The notes under the pieces were generated by a model that was given only the letters and a program-made list of their open reading frames with translations, was not told the DNA's origin and did not search any database. A DNA stretch of 64,000 bases from Aulostomus chinensis (lineage: Eukaryota > Chordata > Actinopteri > Syngnathiformes > Aulostomidae), in the NCBI GenBank assembly GCA_037954235.1, contig JBBMOA010000010.1, positions 20,649,529 to 20,713,528 of the forward strand, read 5' to 3'. Made by a program: the position numbers and the translations under genes. Shown one piece after another: positions 25,566-37,049 of this stretch (positions are counted from its first letter, which is position 1; each line of letters begins with the position of its first letter).

Positions 25566-27250
25566 ATGCATCATCATCATCATCATCCTCACCAGCTAGC
25601 CTTCACCTCCATCCAGCATCCTGGTTTACCTGCTCCAGTTATGAAGAGAAGTCCAGACTCAAGTGACGTAAGGACGCGTCCACTCATTTCTCTGAGGCTC
25701 TTTCACACACTTGGGAAGCAAACCTCTCTTCAGTTAGAGCTTCTCATGTGAACTCACTCTTCCAATAGGCTGCTCTCTTGGCAGCTGCTTGTTGCTCCTC
25801 CATCATTGAGTCAGTGTAGGTGAACTTTTGTTGACCTTCTTCCTGTTTTTTCTCCTAAAATTATCATCTCCATCATCAGGTTTTACCTCCGTTCATCCAG
25901 CAGCGTCCCATGCGTCTGCTCTCCTTCACCCCTGTCGCTGCGCGGAGCGTAGCAACACACAAGTCCTTCACCTCAACAGTACGTCCAAGATGCAGTATTG
26001 ACATGTTACAGTAGTAATTAGCTATCAAAGATCGAGGAAAACTTCTGTCAAACTTCTACTGTCTTTCTAGGCGTCCAAATGCAATCGAATTTTGATTATA
26101 ATTCCGTGAAAAGGAGGGTTTGTCAAATCTTTGCGTGCTTTTTTTTCCAGAGCCGAAGGAGATGGGGTGCACTGCATGTCTGCATAGCTTGGCAGATTTA
26201 TTACAATGAGCAGCTCAAGGTGATAATGACATCACTATTTCAAATTACAGACCATACAGAATTTTTGTAAGATGTCTGAAATGACTGCAAATTATATTCG
26301 ATTTTAGTATTTTAGTATTTTATCTGGTCCAAGACTAAGTTGTGCTTTACATCGTACACTAATATTGCGCAGAAAATACCAAAACCCAGCAGTCTCCATC
26401 AAGAACCTCTGGATCCTGCACCCAGGCAACCCGACTCAGGATCAGACCAGCCCTCGTATCTAGGTAAGTTTAAAAGAAAATTGTAAAAAAACAAACAAAC
26501 AACTGTTAAAAATATTAAAATAATAGTCAAGAAATTTATCCTGCTTCTCGTTCAGCGAATGGAAACACCAGTGAAACAGGAACAACATCCCCCTCTGACG
26601 CTCCCACATCTCTGTCAGCATCCTACTACAGTAAAACCACCGACAGGAAGAAGCCTGACTGGGACAAACCCATACAGCCGCCCAACCTAAACTGGGAAGA
26701 GCAGCTGGACCAGAAAGCGAAGCACAGACACCATCAGTTGGACACGTCGTCACATACCAAAGAACAGTCTTGGGATAATGCGGTTGTGATGCCGGACTCC
26801 AGAGGGTCGCATGGCAGGAAGAGGCAGCGTGAGTGTGGCAGGTTCCTTCCAGTGAAGAAGTTGAAGCAGGAAGATGCAGATGACCTCAGAGGGTGTCAAG
26901 CGGCCAGGGCCCCTACTGGACTCTACCCGGGAGCTGAGCTGGTCCCTTCATGGGAGCTCCAAAGATCAGATCACATCTCGAGACAACTTCTTGGAGGCCC
27001 TTTATTGAAAGAAGTGATCAGGATGCCTTACACAGCTCAAGGACACAGTGATTTCTGCTTTTCTGCTTCACATGTCCACTTCCCTCTGGCTGTGAGGCAG
27101 CAGGAGGCCATCTACCTCAGCCCGAGGACAGCAATGGCTGCATGTAACGAGAACCTCCACCGCAGCAAGCATCACTGCTGCCACCACTGGGATACCAGCG
27201 GACATCTTCCTCACCCTCACCTCCTAGCAACATCCTACCTGCTGCCTTGA
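25566..27250 (+). CDS. AUTS2/fibrosin-family-like small protein, five visible exons
   Basis: Exons 25566-25667, 25880-25978, 26151-26219, 26373-26463 and 26556-27250 join in frame through good AG/GT sites to 351 residues from the first ATG. Exon 1 encodes MHHHHHHPHQLAFTS. The 69-nt exon 3 encodes RRRWGALHVCIAWQIYYN. Exon 5 holds a basic nuclear-localisation-like cluster (GRKRQREC...PVKKLKQE, about residues 190-210) and a His/Cys-rich tail ending SYLLP. As I remember them, AUTS2 and FBRSL1 have a His-rich tract followed by a W-x-A-x-H-V-x-I-A-W-Q-I-Y motif, so I infer a distant family member. AUTS2 proteins work with PRC1-type Polycomb complexes; that role is not shown for this gene. The ATG at 25566 is only the first in this reading. 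The frame stays open upstream to a stop near 25468, so 5' exons may be missing. The 3' end converges on hinfp. Confidence 0.6.
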
Positions 27251-28074
27251 GTCACCAGGGACGGTCACAGTACTCTAGAGTCCTAGAGGTGGTACTTTAT
27301 GAGAAACTTTCATCCAGTGTTTCAGGGATTATTTGCAGAGGACAGTTACAGTTTAACTAATGATGTGATTTTTCCAGCCTCTCAGACGGGCATATTTTCT
27401 TACATTTGCAGAATCTGATAAGCAGGCTGGAGCATCTCTGTAGAACTTCAAATACTTCATTCATAACTGCATGTTCTAGCGGTCTTCAACTTTGACAGAA
27501 TTTACTTTGCGAATGGATGCTGGCAACTGCATTTTCATTTTTTTGAGGTCAACAGAAGTCAAATGGTATCAACGTTCATGTCGGGAGAAGGACACTTTTT
27601 TTTTTTTTTTTAAATGCTTCCAGCTGAGTCATCTTCACATTGTCACTGCAAACTCATAAAAAAACAGATAAAGTTTATTTTCTTATCAAAAGTGTATTTA
27701 AAATGTACAACAATGTAAACTCTGCATTGAAACAATAAAATGAAGCAATAAGGCCACGATAAAAATGGTCCTGTGACATCCTCTGAGGTGGGGTGGGGCA
27801 AAAAATGGAACAATGTGAGTCTGGAATATAAATACGAATATTTCGTAGTCAATTAGCGCTGTTAACACTTGAAAGCTTTAGCAATGCACAGCAACATGAG
27901 TTGTTTGTAGCTGTCACTAAGCTTGGCTGAACCAATGAGAGTTAGTAAGAACATCAATATGGATAACAAGGAAGCTTTGGCTCAAAAACTGCTCCAGTGA
28001 TGACATCACTGATGGCTCTGTTGCAAAATTTACTGGCAAACTGATTCAAGTGCGTGTAAGTCTTTGTCCCTTAA
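27251..28074. promoter_or_regulatory. Overlapping 3' ends of the AUTS2-like gene and hinfp
   Basis: This is the tail-to-tail gap. A plus-strand AATAAA lies at 27734-27739 and a minus-strand AATAAA (tttatt on plus) at 27674-27679. If both are used, the two mature transcripts overlap by roughly 100 bases. A T-run (27597-27611) lies just beyond the predicted hinfp end. No coding signal is seen. Confidence 0.45.
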
Positions 28075-31000
28075 TCACACCACGTCCATACCCAGGCCCC
28101 TCGCCACCTCCGTCAGAGCCTTAACGGCTCCAGACGTCCCGCTCGTGTCACAGTCCTCCTGAGCTTGTCCTCCTGGCTCATCCTCAATGTGAGGGATGTT
28201 GTTCATGACGCAGTAGACGGGAGAGTCGCTGCCTCGGGGGCTTGGCTGAGAGGACACATCCTCCCCTCCGGAAAACTCCGAAGAGTATGAGGAGGAGCAG
28301 CTGGAGGAGGGTGAGGAGGATCCGGCGGGGGAGCTCAGACCGCTCTCCGGAGTGACTGCGGCGATTCTCTCGTTCCAGCTGCCGCCTCTCTTACTCTTAC
28401 GGAGACTCTGAGGTTTCTTGGCCATGTTCTTCATGATCTCTTTCGTCACTTCCACTGTCTCAAAACGCACCATATTGACTTTTAGAAAGCCGTCCACGTC
28501 CTTTCTGTACCTGGGGACGAAAAACACGTAGCATATTGTTTATTGAGTTATTGAGACTATAGCAGATTAATACAAGATTCCTTTTAATTTCACAATTTTT
28601 TTCTTCCACTCTGACATTAGATTAACTCCCTCTCTGTTATGATGACATAAAAAAAAAACCTGTAATTTATTGGCTAAAAAAGTGTCTGATACTGAGTAGC
28701 GCAGCCTCACTGACCACACGGAGGCTACTAACTCACAAATCATGGTTACTTCAGGGTCTTTTCTATTTTCAGTGATCATAAAGTATGGAATACGTTTTGG
28801 GTTTCAACGGAAATATGTGTGATGTCGCTGCAAAACACGGTGAACAGAGAAACGTGTTCAATAACCTCCCACCTCCAGAGACGCCATGTTGGAGAACAAG
28901 CGACACGCCTGCTTCTTCGAGCATAAAAGGTAGCATCAAAATTTAGCTCCACACGCCAGCTCACCAAATCAATGATGTTTATCATCTTACTGACAAAATA
29001 AAATGTTCACAGCTTACAGTTTTAAAAAAAAGGAAAGCTCTTAACACTACAACTACTTCCTCTTCTCCATAGTGGCAGAGCTAGATCATATTGTAACAAG
29101 TTGTTGAATAGTCACAATATATATTTTAAAGCATCATATCACTGAACAAGTGATTAAATACATTCATGGGATTGATTTAATAAGGTACGTCCCTAATATT
29201 TAAAGATCTTACTACCATATCTGAGGTGTTGACATACCGGAAGCGTGAATGTCCCGAGGGCCATTTCAGCTCGTGTTTCTTGCGAAGGTGAAGGGTGAGA
29301 GTGTAACACCAGGAGAAGACCTTATCACATATGTGGCATTTATACTTGGACATTCCCCCGACCTGTAGGTAAACACAATGTTGTTATTGTGGTTGTAAAC
29401 GGGGCGACAGCAGGTCGTGACGCACGACGCAAACAAACCTCGTGCACCCTCTTGAAATGGTGATTCATGGTTTGGAACGTGTGGCAGGAATATTCACAAC
29501 CCTCCACGGTGCAGTGAAACACAGAACCCTCATTATGGACCTCAGTGTGCTTTTGAAGATCAGGCTGGTTTTTAAATCTGGGGGGGGGGGGAGATAAATA
29601 AAGATATTTTGATATTACAATAGATATCAACTTAGAATCTGGATATCAATATAATGTGACGTAGTATAAGTGATGCCTTCTTCTGCTTTTAAAGGCTAAT
29701 AGTATCTACATTAAACTGAGCAAATAATTTTAAGCAAAACAGCTAAGCAAATGTGGAATTCACATGGAGACACCAAGAGTCTGACCTTGCATCAGACAGG
29801 ATTTGCTGTCATTTCGTTTGCAAACTCATGCGAAAGAAGCTCCTTCTACCTTTTGTCGCAGAAGTCACATGGGTAGGGCCGCTCATCACAGTGGCGGAAC
29901 CTGATGTGGATCTTCAGAGCTGCTAGCGTGGTGCAGGTCATGTCACAGAAGGGACACTTCACTTGATTCACTGCAAGGGAAAAGACACACAATAACAGTT
30001 ATAAAAGATAACTGGGAATTTTTTATTAATAGTCATTAAATATGGTTCTACGACACTACAGTTACAACACCTGGGCAACAAATATTTGGTGTCAACTCCC
30101 GATCAAACAGTTGCACAAGAATAATACATGAAGACATAGCAACCTACCATGCTGGCGAACATGATCCCTCAGAAGCCGCTCACTGGAAAAAGCTTTACCA
30201 CAGTGTTCACACACCAGCGACTCTGTATGATGGGTACAGTTTACACAAATCAGTGTTATGGAAATAATTTCACATCATCCAACAGATATTAAAAAAAAGA
30301 ACAAGTTTTGTCTCACCCACTGGCTCGCCCTGCCGCTGGAGGTGGTCGAACAGCTTGGTGTTGCTGGAGAACATGCTACCACACGTGGGACAGGCCACCA
30401 GTCTTTCCTGGGTGTGGCTTCGCACGTGTTCTCTCAGACGGTAGCGGATCTTGAAGAAGGCGTCGCAGCCTGTGATGACAACATGAGCACAAACAGAGAG
30501 GTAAAATGATGACGTCACAGCCATAGAAGTTTTTTTTTTTTCATAAATACCTCGATCATACCTGTCCAGTGGCAGAAGAGAGCCTGCTGTTGATGAGAGA
30601 GCGACTGCTGCTCAGCACTTTCAACATGATTGTCCACGTGTCGGTAGAACCACTCAGGATTGTTAAATGAGCTCTGCATTAACACAAAACATCAACTCTT
30701 GAGTGATGGGATTGTGCTATTGAGCTAATTTTGTTTCCTTTTTATCTCTCAAGGAAAATACTCACATCGCAGTGCTCCCATTGGCAAATGTATCCCTCCG
30801 ATCCTTCAGGAACCAGGTTGTTGCTATGCAAGCCTTGGTTGCAGCTGGGCAGGTTCGGGCGGGACTTCAGCAGCTGTGACCCAATGAACTTGAGCTTACC
30901 ATGGTAGTTGTGAAAGTAAGCATGGACCTCCAGCTCTGCAGGGCTGCCCATGGCCAGAAACTCACATCCATTCCACAGACAAGCATACTCATCTACAGAC

Positions 31001-31665
31001 AGGAGGAAAAAACATGAACAACTTCACATGCAGCAAAAGCAACAATTCCTTCAATCGACTAAATAAATATTCTGTGCAAACGTTACACCCTCAACTTTGA
31101 AACTACTCTATCCATACTAACATTACATTAGTATGTAAGATAAACTTCTCACTCATTGCAAACTGAACTTCATAAACAGCAAGAACACAGCTACAGTCTA
31201 TCATTTGAAGAGTCTTTGAAGGTTCCCTTTCTTTAGCAAACATCTCCTCAAATATCCCTGGATGGTCGCATGGACTTAAGTGTGAAGAACTTTCTTCTTG
31301 AAATGTAAAACAGAAATGCCAAAACAAACACCAACTGACAATAAACATTAATTACTAGATGGATACCTGACTGGAAGGGCTGTTGTTGTTACTCTGTACT
31401 GTACTTGTTGCTATACATGAAGCCATAAACTGAAAAGAATACATCAAATGACTGACTCTGTGAAAACTGGTATCTGAAGTTTATTGTCTACATGGATGCA
31501 TCCTCCTGACTCACCCAGATCCTCCAGAGCATCTCTGTCTCCCAGGTAATCCTTCAGGTGCAGGGACATGTGATCACTCAGCTCCTCCATGGTGTGACCT
31601 TTAAAGCTGCAGGAATCCCACTCACAGACCACCTCAAACTTGTCAAGTCTCTTCGTTGTCATCAT
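28075..31665 (-). CDS. hinfp: Histone H4 transcription factor HINFP (HiNF-P), complete, nine coding exons
   Basis: HINFP is a nuclear zinc-finger factor that binds the H4 cell-cycle element (Site II) and, with NPAT, drives histone H4 transcription at the G1/S transition. Minus-strand exons in coding order: 31515-31665, 30766-30992, 30562-30673, 30317-30469, 30148-30222, 29850-29970, 29439-29577, 29238-29362, 28075-28510. They total 1539 nt, or 512 residues; human is about 517. About ten C2H2 units are visible, from CEWDSCSFKGHTMEEL near the N-terminus to YKCHICDKVF and HLRKKHELKWPSGHSRFRY near residue 365. The finger beginning ACPTCGSMF lacks the last His, as in the human protein. The C-terminal 140 residues are Ser-rich and acidic. 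The start chosen is the first of two adjacent ATGs (31663-31665). A likely acceptor lies just upstream, so 5' UTR exon(s) are expected toward 32.2 kb. Confidence 0.95.
29578..29594 (-). other. hinfp: Homopolymeric polypyrimidine tract of a hinfp splice acceptor
   Basis: On the coding (minus) strand the acceptor before the exon at 29439-29577 is a run of about 12 C directly followed by AG. On the plus strand it is the G run 29580-29591. The splice site is therefore built on a homopolymer prone to length change. Confidence 0.7.
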
Positions 31666-32221
31666 GATGATGCTCGCTGTGCGTGTCCAAACACACAATC
31701 CCACCCTCCTGGACAAAAACACATTTTGACCGATAGCAACTGCGATTAATCGTTGAGCTATTTGATGTATGGCGCTAGCATGAGACGGATAAAAATTTAA
31801 CTTATCAATATCAACCATAATAGCGTAGATGAACTGAACATGTTTCTCCCTGAAGATAACGACACAAAGAAAAACGTTGTGAATTACTCAGAGTTAGTTA
31901 GTGTTTTTTACGGGTGAAAAAAAAGCTAATTGTTTGTTTATTGTTTCAACATTGCCAGTATCGTTCCCTATAAAAGTTTGGCTAACATACAAGCTAAGTT
32001 ACCGCTCAAACGGTGACAGATTCACAGCAACATTACGGACTTTTCACATAACTAAAACGCCGACCGCCTTTCTCAATATCACCATCGTCATTCGAGATTT
32101 TTTAATATAAGTTGTGCGGCGGTTTATGCATAAATGATAGAACATATTCTTACAAAAGGTAAAATTAGTCGTCGCATATACCGGGCAGGTCTTCCCTCTT
32201 CCCTACTTGTCCAGGTTTGTT

Positions 32222-32256
32222 TATTTCCGGTTAGTGCTGGCCTCGAGCCGGAAGTA
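32222..32256 (-). promoter_or_regulatory. Paired Ets-type motifs at the probable hinfp promoter
   Basis: TTTCCGG (32224-32230) and CCGGAAGT (32248-32255) are two opposed Ets-consensus cores about 20 bases apart and about 0.6 kb upstream of the hinfp ATG. CCGGAAGT is typical of TATA-less housekeeping promoters. Assignment to hinfp is by position only. Confidence 0.4.
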
Positions 32257-32263
32257 GTAGTAG

Positions 32264-32332
32264 TTCTTCTTCTTCTTCTTCTTCTTCTTCTTCTTCTTCT
32301 TCTTCTTCTTCTTCTTCTTCTTCTTCTTCTTC
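32264..32332. repeat. (TTC)23 / (GAA)23 microsatellite
   Basis: About 23 uninterrupted TTC units start eight bases after the Ets motif. It is a homopurine-homopyrimidine tract of the kind that can form triplex DNA. Confidence 0.95.
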
Positions 32333-33925
32333 AGAAACCCTTGTACACATAAATTTAACACACTAAGATTTCAGAATGACAACTTATCCCCCAAAAACTT
32401 AACAACACATTTCTGTCCTAAGGTTTTTATTTATTTATTTTTGTTTTTATCCTATTATATTTTGAATCATATGGAGATGAATAACTGTTATTACTAGATG
32501 CTGTGTAATAAATACGAAAAAAAAATAGTATGAAAATATACATCTACATAATCAACAGAGACAGAGGAAATGAAGATGAGAGAAAAACATTAAGTTGTTC
32601 TTTAAAAAAAACAACAACTAATCACTTTGAGGGAAATGTCAATTTAATTTCTATTTTGGTGAGAAAACACTTTGTGAAACAACTGTTTCTCTTTACCTTA
32701 CACTTGACCACCTGAGCAGCAGCAGACAGCTATGCTTCTGACCTCTGTGCCGCATTAGGGACCCTCAGAGTCCATCTGACTGCTAGTTAGCTTCGCACAA
32801 TGAACGGCAGTGGAAGTGCTCTCGGCCTTCCTTCCTTCGGTCATATTTCATTTTCTTTAAATCCAAAAAGCTGCTTAAACACATTAAAACTACCATGATT
32901 TACTCCTCTTAAGTATTCGTGCACTGCTGGGTATCTTTTTTCCTTTGTGGCAACAACATACTATATTTATATGACATTCAACTTCAAACTACCTTTTATC
33001 TTTAACACACTTGTGACTAACTGCCACTCCATCATAAAAAGTTACATATTCACATCAAATGTTGTTGCTTATGAAGGTTTTTCTTTCCCAAAATACAATA
33101 AAAAGCAAAACACAATGGTAGAGGTACTTCCATACAACTAGAACTAGGTAAAACTTCCTCCTGTACTGTTACATTTATTTTTGTATTGTATTGTTATTTA
33201 TATTGGATTTAATGCTGGAAAGATAGGTAGTACCTGGCTATTTGTTAATATTTTTGATTTTGTTGAGGTTAAGTTTTTGTGTTGGCATCAGAATATATAT
33301 ATAAAGTGAAGTTCATCCCTTAACAGTTTCACTTTTTATTTACAATAAGTGCACTCAAAGTGATCAGTGGTATCAACTCAAACTGCATACAAACTTTAGT
33401 GGTTACACAGAAGAAAAAAAAATCCTCCTTAAGAGGAAAGTTCACAAACTCACTTGTTGAGTGTGTTAGACACAATTTCACCCTTCTGCAGTTCAAGTCT
33501 TGCCCTCATCAAAGGTAAGATAAGGTCATAATAAGGCTGAACACCACAACTTTTATTGTAATTAGACAATCAGTCAATTTATGGGGTGGCATGGCTCAAT
33601 GTGTGAGTGTGTGTGAATGTGACAACATTGTAAAACACTTTGTGTACCACTAAGGCTGAAAAATTTGCGAATTAGTCCACTGATGTATTCGTTCAGTTCA
33701 TATTTCATTAAGTAAACAGAAGCATCATGTCCAGTGATGATGAATTAAATGTTAAACTTTAGTGAGTTACAGCAGAATGCAGAAGTCCTACCCAAGTCCC
33801 TGTCATTAAACATCTCCTAATGTTTTTATCTAAGTCAGTGCATATTTATCCAACAACCATCAATATATTACATGTTAATGAGTTTCCACTCTGTCACTCC
33901 GCTAAAATAGGACATCAGAGACTCC

Positions 33926-34603
33926 TCAGATTGGCTGTGACCTGCGTTCATACTGGCTGTTTGTGAATGTAGTCCTGTTGATCCTGCTCAGTGGATGACT
34001 GGACTCTTCCTCTGGGCTGGAGTACCTCGTGGTCCCCTCAGGTGCCTCTGCTTGCCTCTCTAATTTTGGACATCTGGTGGTGAGAAACACCCCTCCAGCC
34101 AGCATCAACCCGAAGGCGATCCATCCTAGATACAAGGCAGGTCCCCAGTCCCTTCTCAGCTGTAGAGCACCCTCTAGTGGCTGGCTGGTGTGATAGCACG
34201 TCCAGGCTGTAGGGATCAGCAACAGGATACCAGACAAAACAAAGAGAGCACCAGAAAATACTTTGATCTGTCCACGTTTAGGGAACCAAACAGCCCCTGC
34301 TGAGCCAATCACTGCAGCAAAAGCCCCAGCTCCTATGGCGGCCATTATCAGAGACCTCCATGTCCGAAAACTTCCAGAAAGAGACAGGAGAGACTGATAG
34401 AAAGAGCAGTGCAGGCGTCCATCATGGGCTAAGTCCCAGTGATCCCATTCCAGCCACACCCCATCCCAGTAGGCTGGCAGTGTGGCTGTGCTGTTATCTA
34501 GCGAGCCGCTCACCTTCCACAGGGCTAGGCAGCGTGTGAGGATGGCACAAATCCACCCGGTGAGGGCCAGACCCAGGGCAGCCAGCTCCAGCTGCCGGTC
34601 CAT
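33926..34603 (-). CDS. Divergent claudin-like four-pass membrane protein
   Basis: Single-exon ORF of 225 residues with four hydrophobic segments (about 7-27, 84-104, 116-134, 155-177), as in claudins. W29 and the GVW at 48-50 match the claudin W-GLW-C-C signature in the first extracellular loop. The first signature cysteine is replaced (W53 in the sequence LEWDHWD), leaving only C66. The loop gains an N-glycosylation sequon, NST at 37-39. The second loop lacks the usual FYNP. The C-terminus ends RRSQPI, not the Tyr-Val PDZ ligand seen in its neighbours. It is the leftmost member of the array, in the same orientation as the next six. It may be a claudin-family protein with an altered role; strand pairing without the disulfide is uncertain. 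Confidence 0.75.
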   Translation of the reverse strand: MDRQLELAALGLALTGWICAILTRCLALWKVSGSLDNSTATLPAYWDGVWLEWDHWDLAHDGRLHCSFYQSLLSLSGSFRTWRSLIMAAIGAGAFAAVIGSAGAVWFPKRGQIKVFSGALFVLSGILLLIPTAWTCYHTSQPLEGALQLRRDWGPALYLGWIAFGLMLAGGVFLTTRCPKLERQAEAPEGTTRYSSPEEESSHPLSRINRTTFTNSQYERRSQPI

Positions 34604-36413
34604 GACTCCCAGCTGCCTGCTCCTCCTTCACTGCAGGCTTGGGCCGCCTAAGCAGAAACAGCTGGCAGCAGCGGGGTGGGGTGTTCAACGTGTGTGTGCA
34701 TGTGTCTGTGTATGTGTGTAGGTGTGTGTGTGTGTGAGTGTCTACTCTGCAATAGGAAACCAGTTCTTTGGTATTCATGAAATGAAAAAGGCTCAACCAC
34801 AGTTGGGTGGAGGAGAAAATCCCTCTGTTTTCTCTGCCATGGTTTCAAAACAATCTCCCAGTTTCTGCTGCAAAGAGAAAACAAAGGTTCAACTGTGCTC
34901 TGATATTTTAGCCACACTGCTTTTTTTTGGGGGGCGGGGGGGCGGCAACTTGATTTAAAGAGCCACGAGTTTTTCTCTGATAGAGGACTTTGTTTTCCCA
35001 CAGTAGCGATAGCTAGCACAGGAGCTACTGGCTGTAAACCACACTCATGGAACTTCTTCTGTCATGCATGACAGACTAGTTATTCAACTGGAAACTTTAC
35101 ACTGCAATGTTAAATTTCACTTGTAACATACATGACAAAAAAAAGCAAACACGGAAGGCAAATGTTTGAAAGCTGTCCAAACACGGTAATAAATAGAATT
35201 CATTTATTTATTTTTGTTGATTGAGAAGCGCATTCATGTACTGGTGTCACTCATCTTGTTTGAGAGAATTTGATTCAGGAATTCACTTTTTCAGCAGGTC
35301 ACAGTCATTTGCAGGCAGCTGCTCCTCCATCAATGCACTAAACTCATTTCTATAAATATATTTTCTTACAGAGAAATCTAATAATTCAAAGCTGCATCGA
35401 AAGATTAATACTCACAAGTGGGGTTCCACTATATTAGATGAAATGAACTATTTCTGAGACCAAGTCTGTTACATTGTATATTCATATTTGCAGTTTATGA
35501 GTTATATTTTGCTTTATTCAGTACACATTTATTTATTTATTACAGCTTCTGGATACAGAAGATTTTTCAAAAGTTTGAGAATTAAAGAAATGAAATAAAG
35601 TACATATCAAGACAGATACTGTAAAAATGGCAAGACAGTGAAATGAAAATGAAAGTACACTGCATTTTCCAGCTCAAACCTAAAGATCCAAATCAAAGAT
35701 CAAGTTCAGCCTAAATGTATGACATATATTGTATACTTCTATAATATTTTTGTGGATATATATATAAGTAGGATATACAGCAAAATAATGAATCAGCTAA
35801 AAGTGTAGTAAACAGTACCAACTGTGATGAACAAACTAATAAATTCTTTATAGTGAAGTCATCTCAAATTTAGAGATCAGAAGGTCTTCAGAACTGATAA
35901 AAGAGAATGTTGGAATTATCAAAGAATGATTTTATCAATCTAAAAAACATAAAAAAAATTAGAATAAATATGAATAAAAGAAGTGTAGAACAGCTATTAA
36001 CATTTATGTGGAGCACTGAATCGATCTAAAAAACGAAAACAAATTTAAATGTTTAATAGAAGTATAACTGACGACAAGAATGTACACTTCAAACATGAAT
36101 GAGGTATTTTTTCAGTTTATTTAACATACATGTCTTTGTTTTTGTTTGGTTTTTGTTTGACCTTTCTCTGTATCTAATATGAATATATACTGCGTGTGCA
36201 TTTTTAATATTATATGTAAAAATTCCCGAGATTACTGTAAAAACGAAAGAAGTTACAGCTTTAGTCTGCATTTTTTTTCAGTCAGCATGTCATGATTTTA
36301 ACGATTTGTAAGGTTTTCTTATTCTTGTTATACATGTTCACTGCAGACACTTCATCCCAGTTGGATTATATCACAATTGGCTTATCCAAAGGAGGTAACT
36401 TCACGTCTTCATT
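34604..36413. other. Intergenic, between the divergent claudin and the next claudin
   Basis: A GT-rich microsatellite lies at about 34690-34740, probably in the leader of the divergent claudin. A G-rich patch lies near 34929-34945. The rest (35.1-36.3 kb) is AT-rich and should include the 3' UTR of the claudin at 36414. I see no other gene. Confidence 0.5.
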
Positions 36414-37049
36414 TCAGACATAATTTTTTTTGGCGTAGCTGCTGTGTGGCGGTGTCCTGGCCAGCCTGTACCCACCAGTGGGGAATGTGGCCGCTGGTGT
36501 AGGGCAGCTGGTGCACAGAAACCCTCCTCCGCAGAGCAGCAGCCCACAGGTCACAAAGCCGATATAAATGGCAGCACCCAGCTCTCTCTTCAGCACCTCA
36601 GGGACACGAGGGTTGTGGAAGTCTGTGATGATGTTGTTGGCCGTCCAGGAAACAGCAACTATGGTGGTGAAGGCTGCAAGGCAGAAGATGATCCCAGATC
36701 CCAGCACCACCCTAGTCTTGATCCGTGGGTGGCTCAGGCAGTTGGTGCAACGTGCGCCCAGGAGGAAGATAAGGAATCCCAGACATCCCAGCACCAGGCT
36801 GATGCAGATGAGGCCGCGGGCCGCCTGCAGGTCTGGCGAAAGGTCTAAAAGGGCATCGTAGAGTTTACACTGCATCTGACCTGTGTACTCGCTGACACAG
36901 GTCATCCAAAGACCCTCCCAGAACACCTGCATGACCACCAGGTGCGTACCGATGAAAGCCGTTACCTTCCACATGGGCAGGGCGCAGATCAGGATGATCC
37001 CCGCCACCCCTATCATGGACAGACAGATGCCCAGCTCCTGCAGAGCCAT
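36414..37049 (-). CDS. Claudin (tight-junction protein), NYV C-terminus
   Basis: Claudins are four-pass proteins that polymerise in tight junctions and set paracellular permeability. This one has 211 residues from the ATG at 37047-37049 (MALQELGICLSMIG). It carries W27, GLW 47-49, C51 and C61, the ten-residue Cys spacing of the family, and FHNP in the second loop (144-147). Its C-terminus KKNYV fits a ZO-1-type PDZ ligand. Extending the frame upstream to 37085 crosses a TTG and a likely splice acceptor (tttgttccag|gg, exon from 37076), so the shorter start is right and a 5' UTR intron is probable. The N-terminus is three residues shorter than in its neighbours, which accounts for the shifted motif numbers. 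Confidence 0.93.
   Translation of the reverse strand: MALQELGICLSMIGVAGIILICALPMWKVTAFIGTHLVVMQVFWEGLWMTCVSEYTGQMQCKLYDALLDLSPDLQAARGLICISLVLGCLGFLIFLLGARCTNCLSHPRIKTRVVLGSGIIFCLAAFTTIVAVSWTANNIITDFHNPRVPEVLKRELGAAIYIGFVTCGLLLCGGGFLCTSCPTPAATFPTGGYRLARTPPHSSYAKKNYV

Larger units (their letters stand above)
31666..33925. other. Interval between hinfp and the first claudin-like gene
   Basis: It holds the presumed hinfp 5' leader and promoter (to about 32.25 kb), a TTC microsatellite, then AT-rich sequence with no coding signal. Around 33583-33660 there is a GT-rich stretch with a repeat-like look (ggcatggctcaatgtgtgag). The 3' UTR of the divergent claudin probably extends leftward from 33926. 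Confidence 0.45.

Noticed and set aside
32134..32352. Small open frame with a poly-Leu stretch
   Set aside because: The Leu run is simply the TTC/CTT microsatellite read in one frame.
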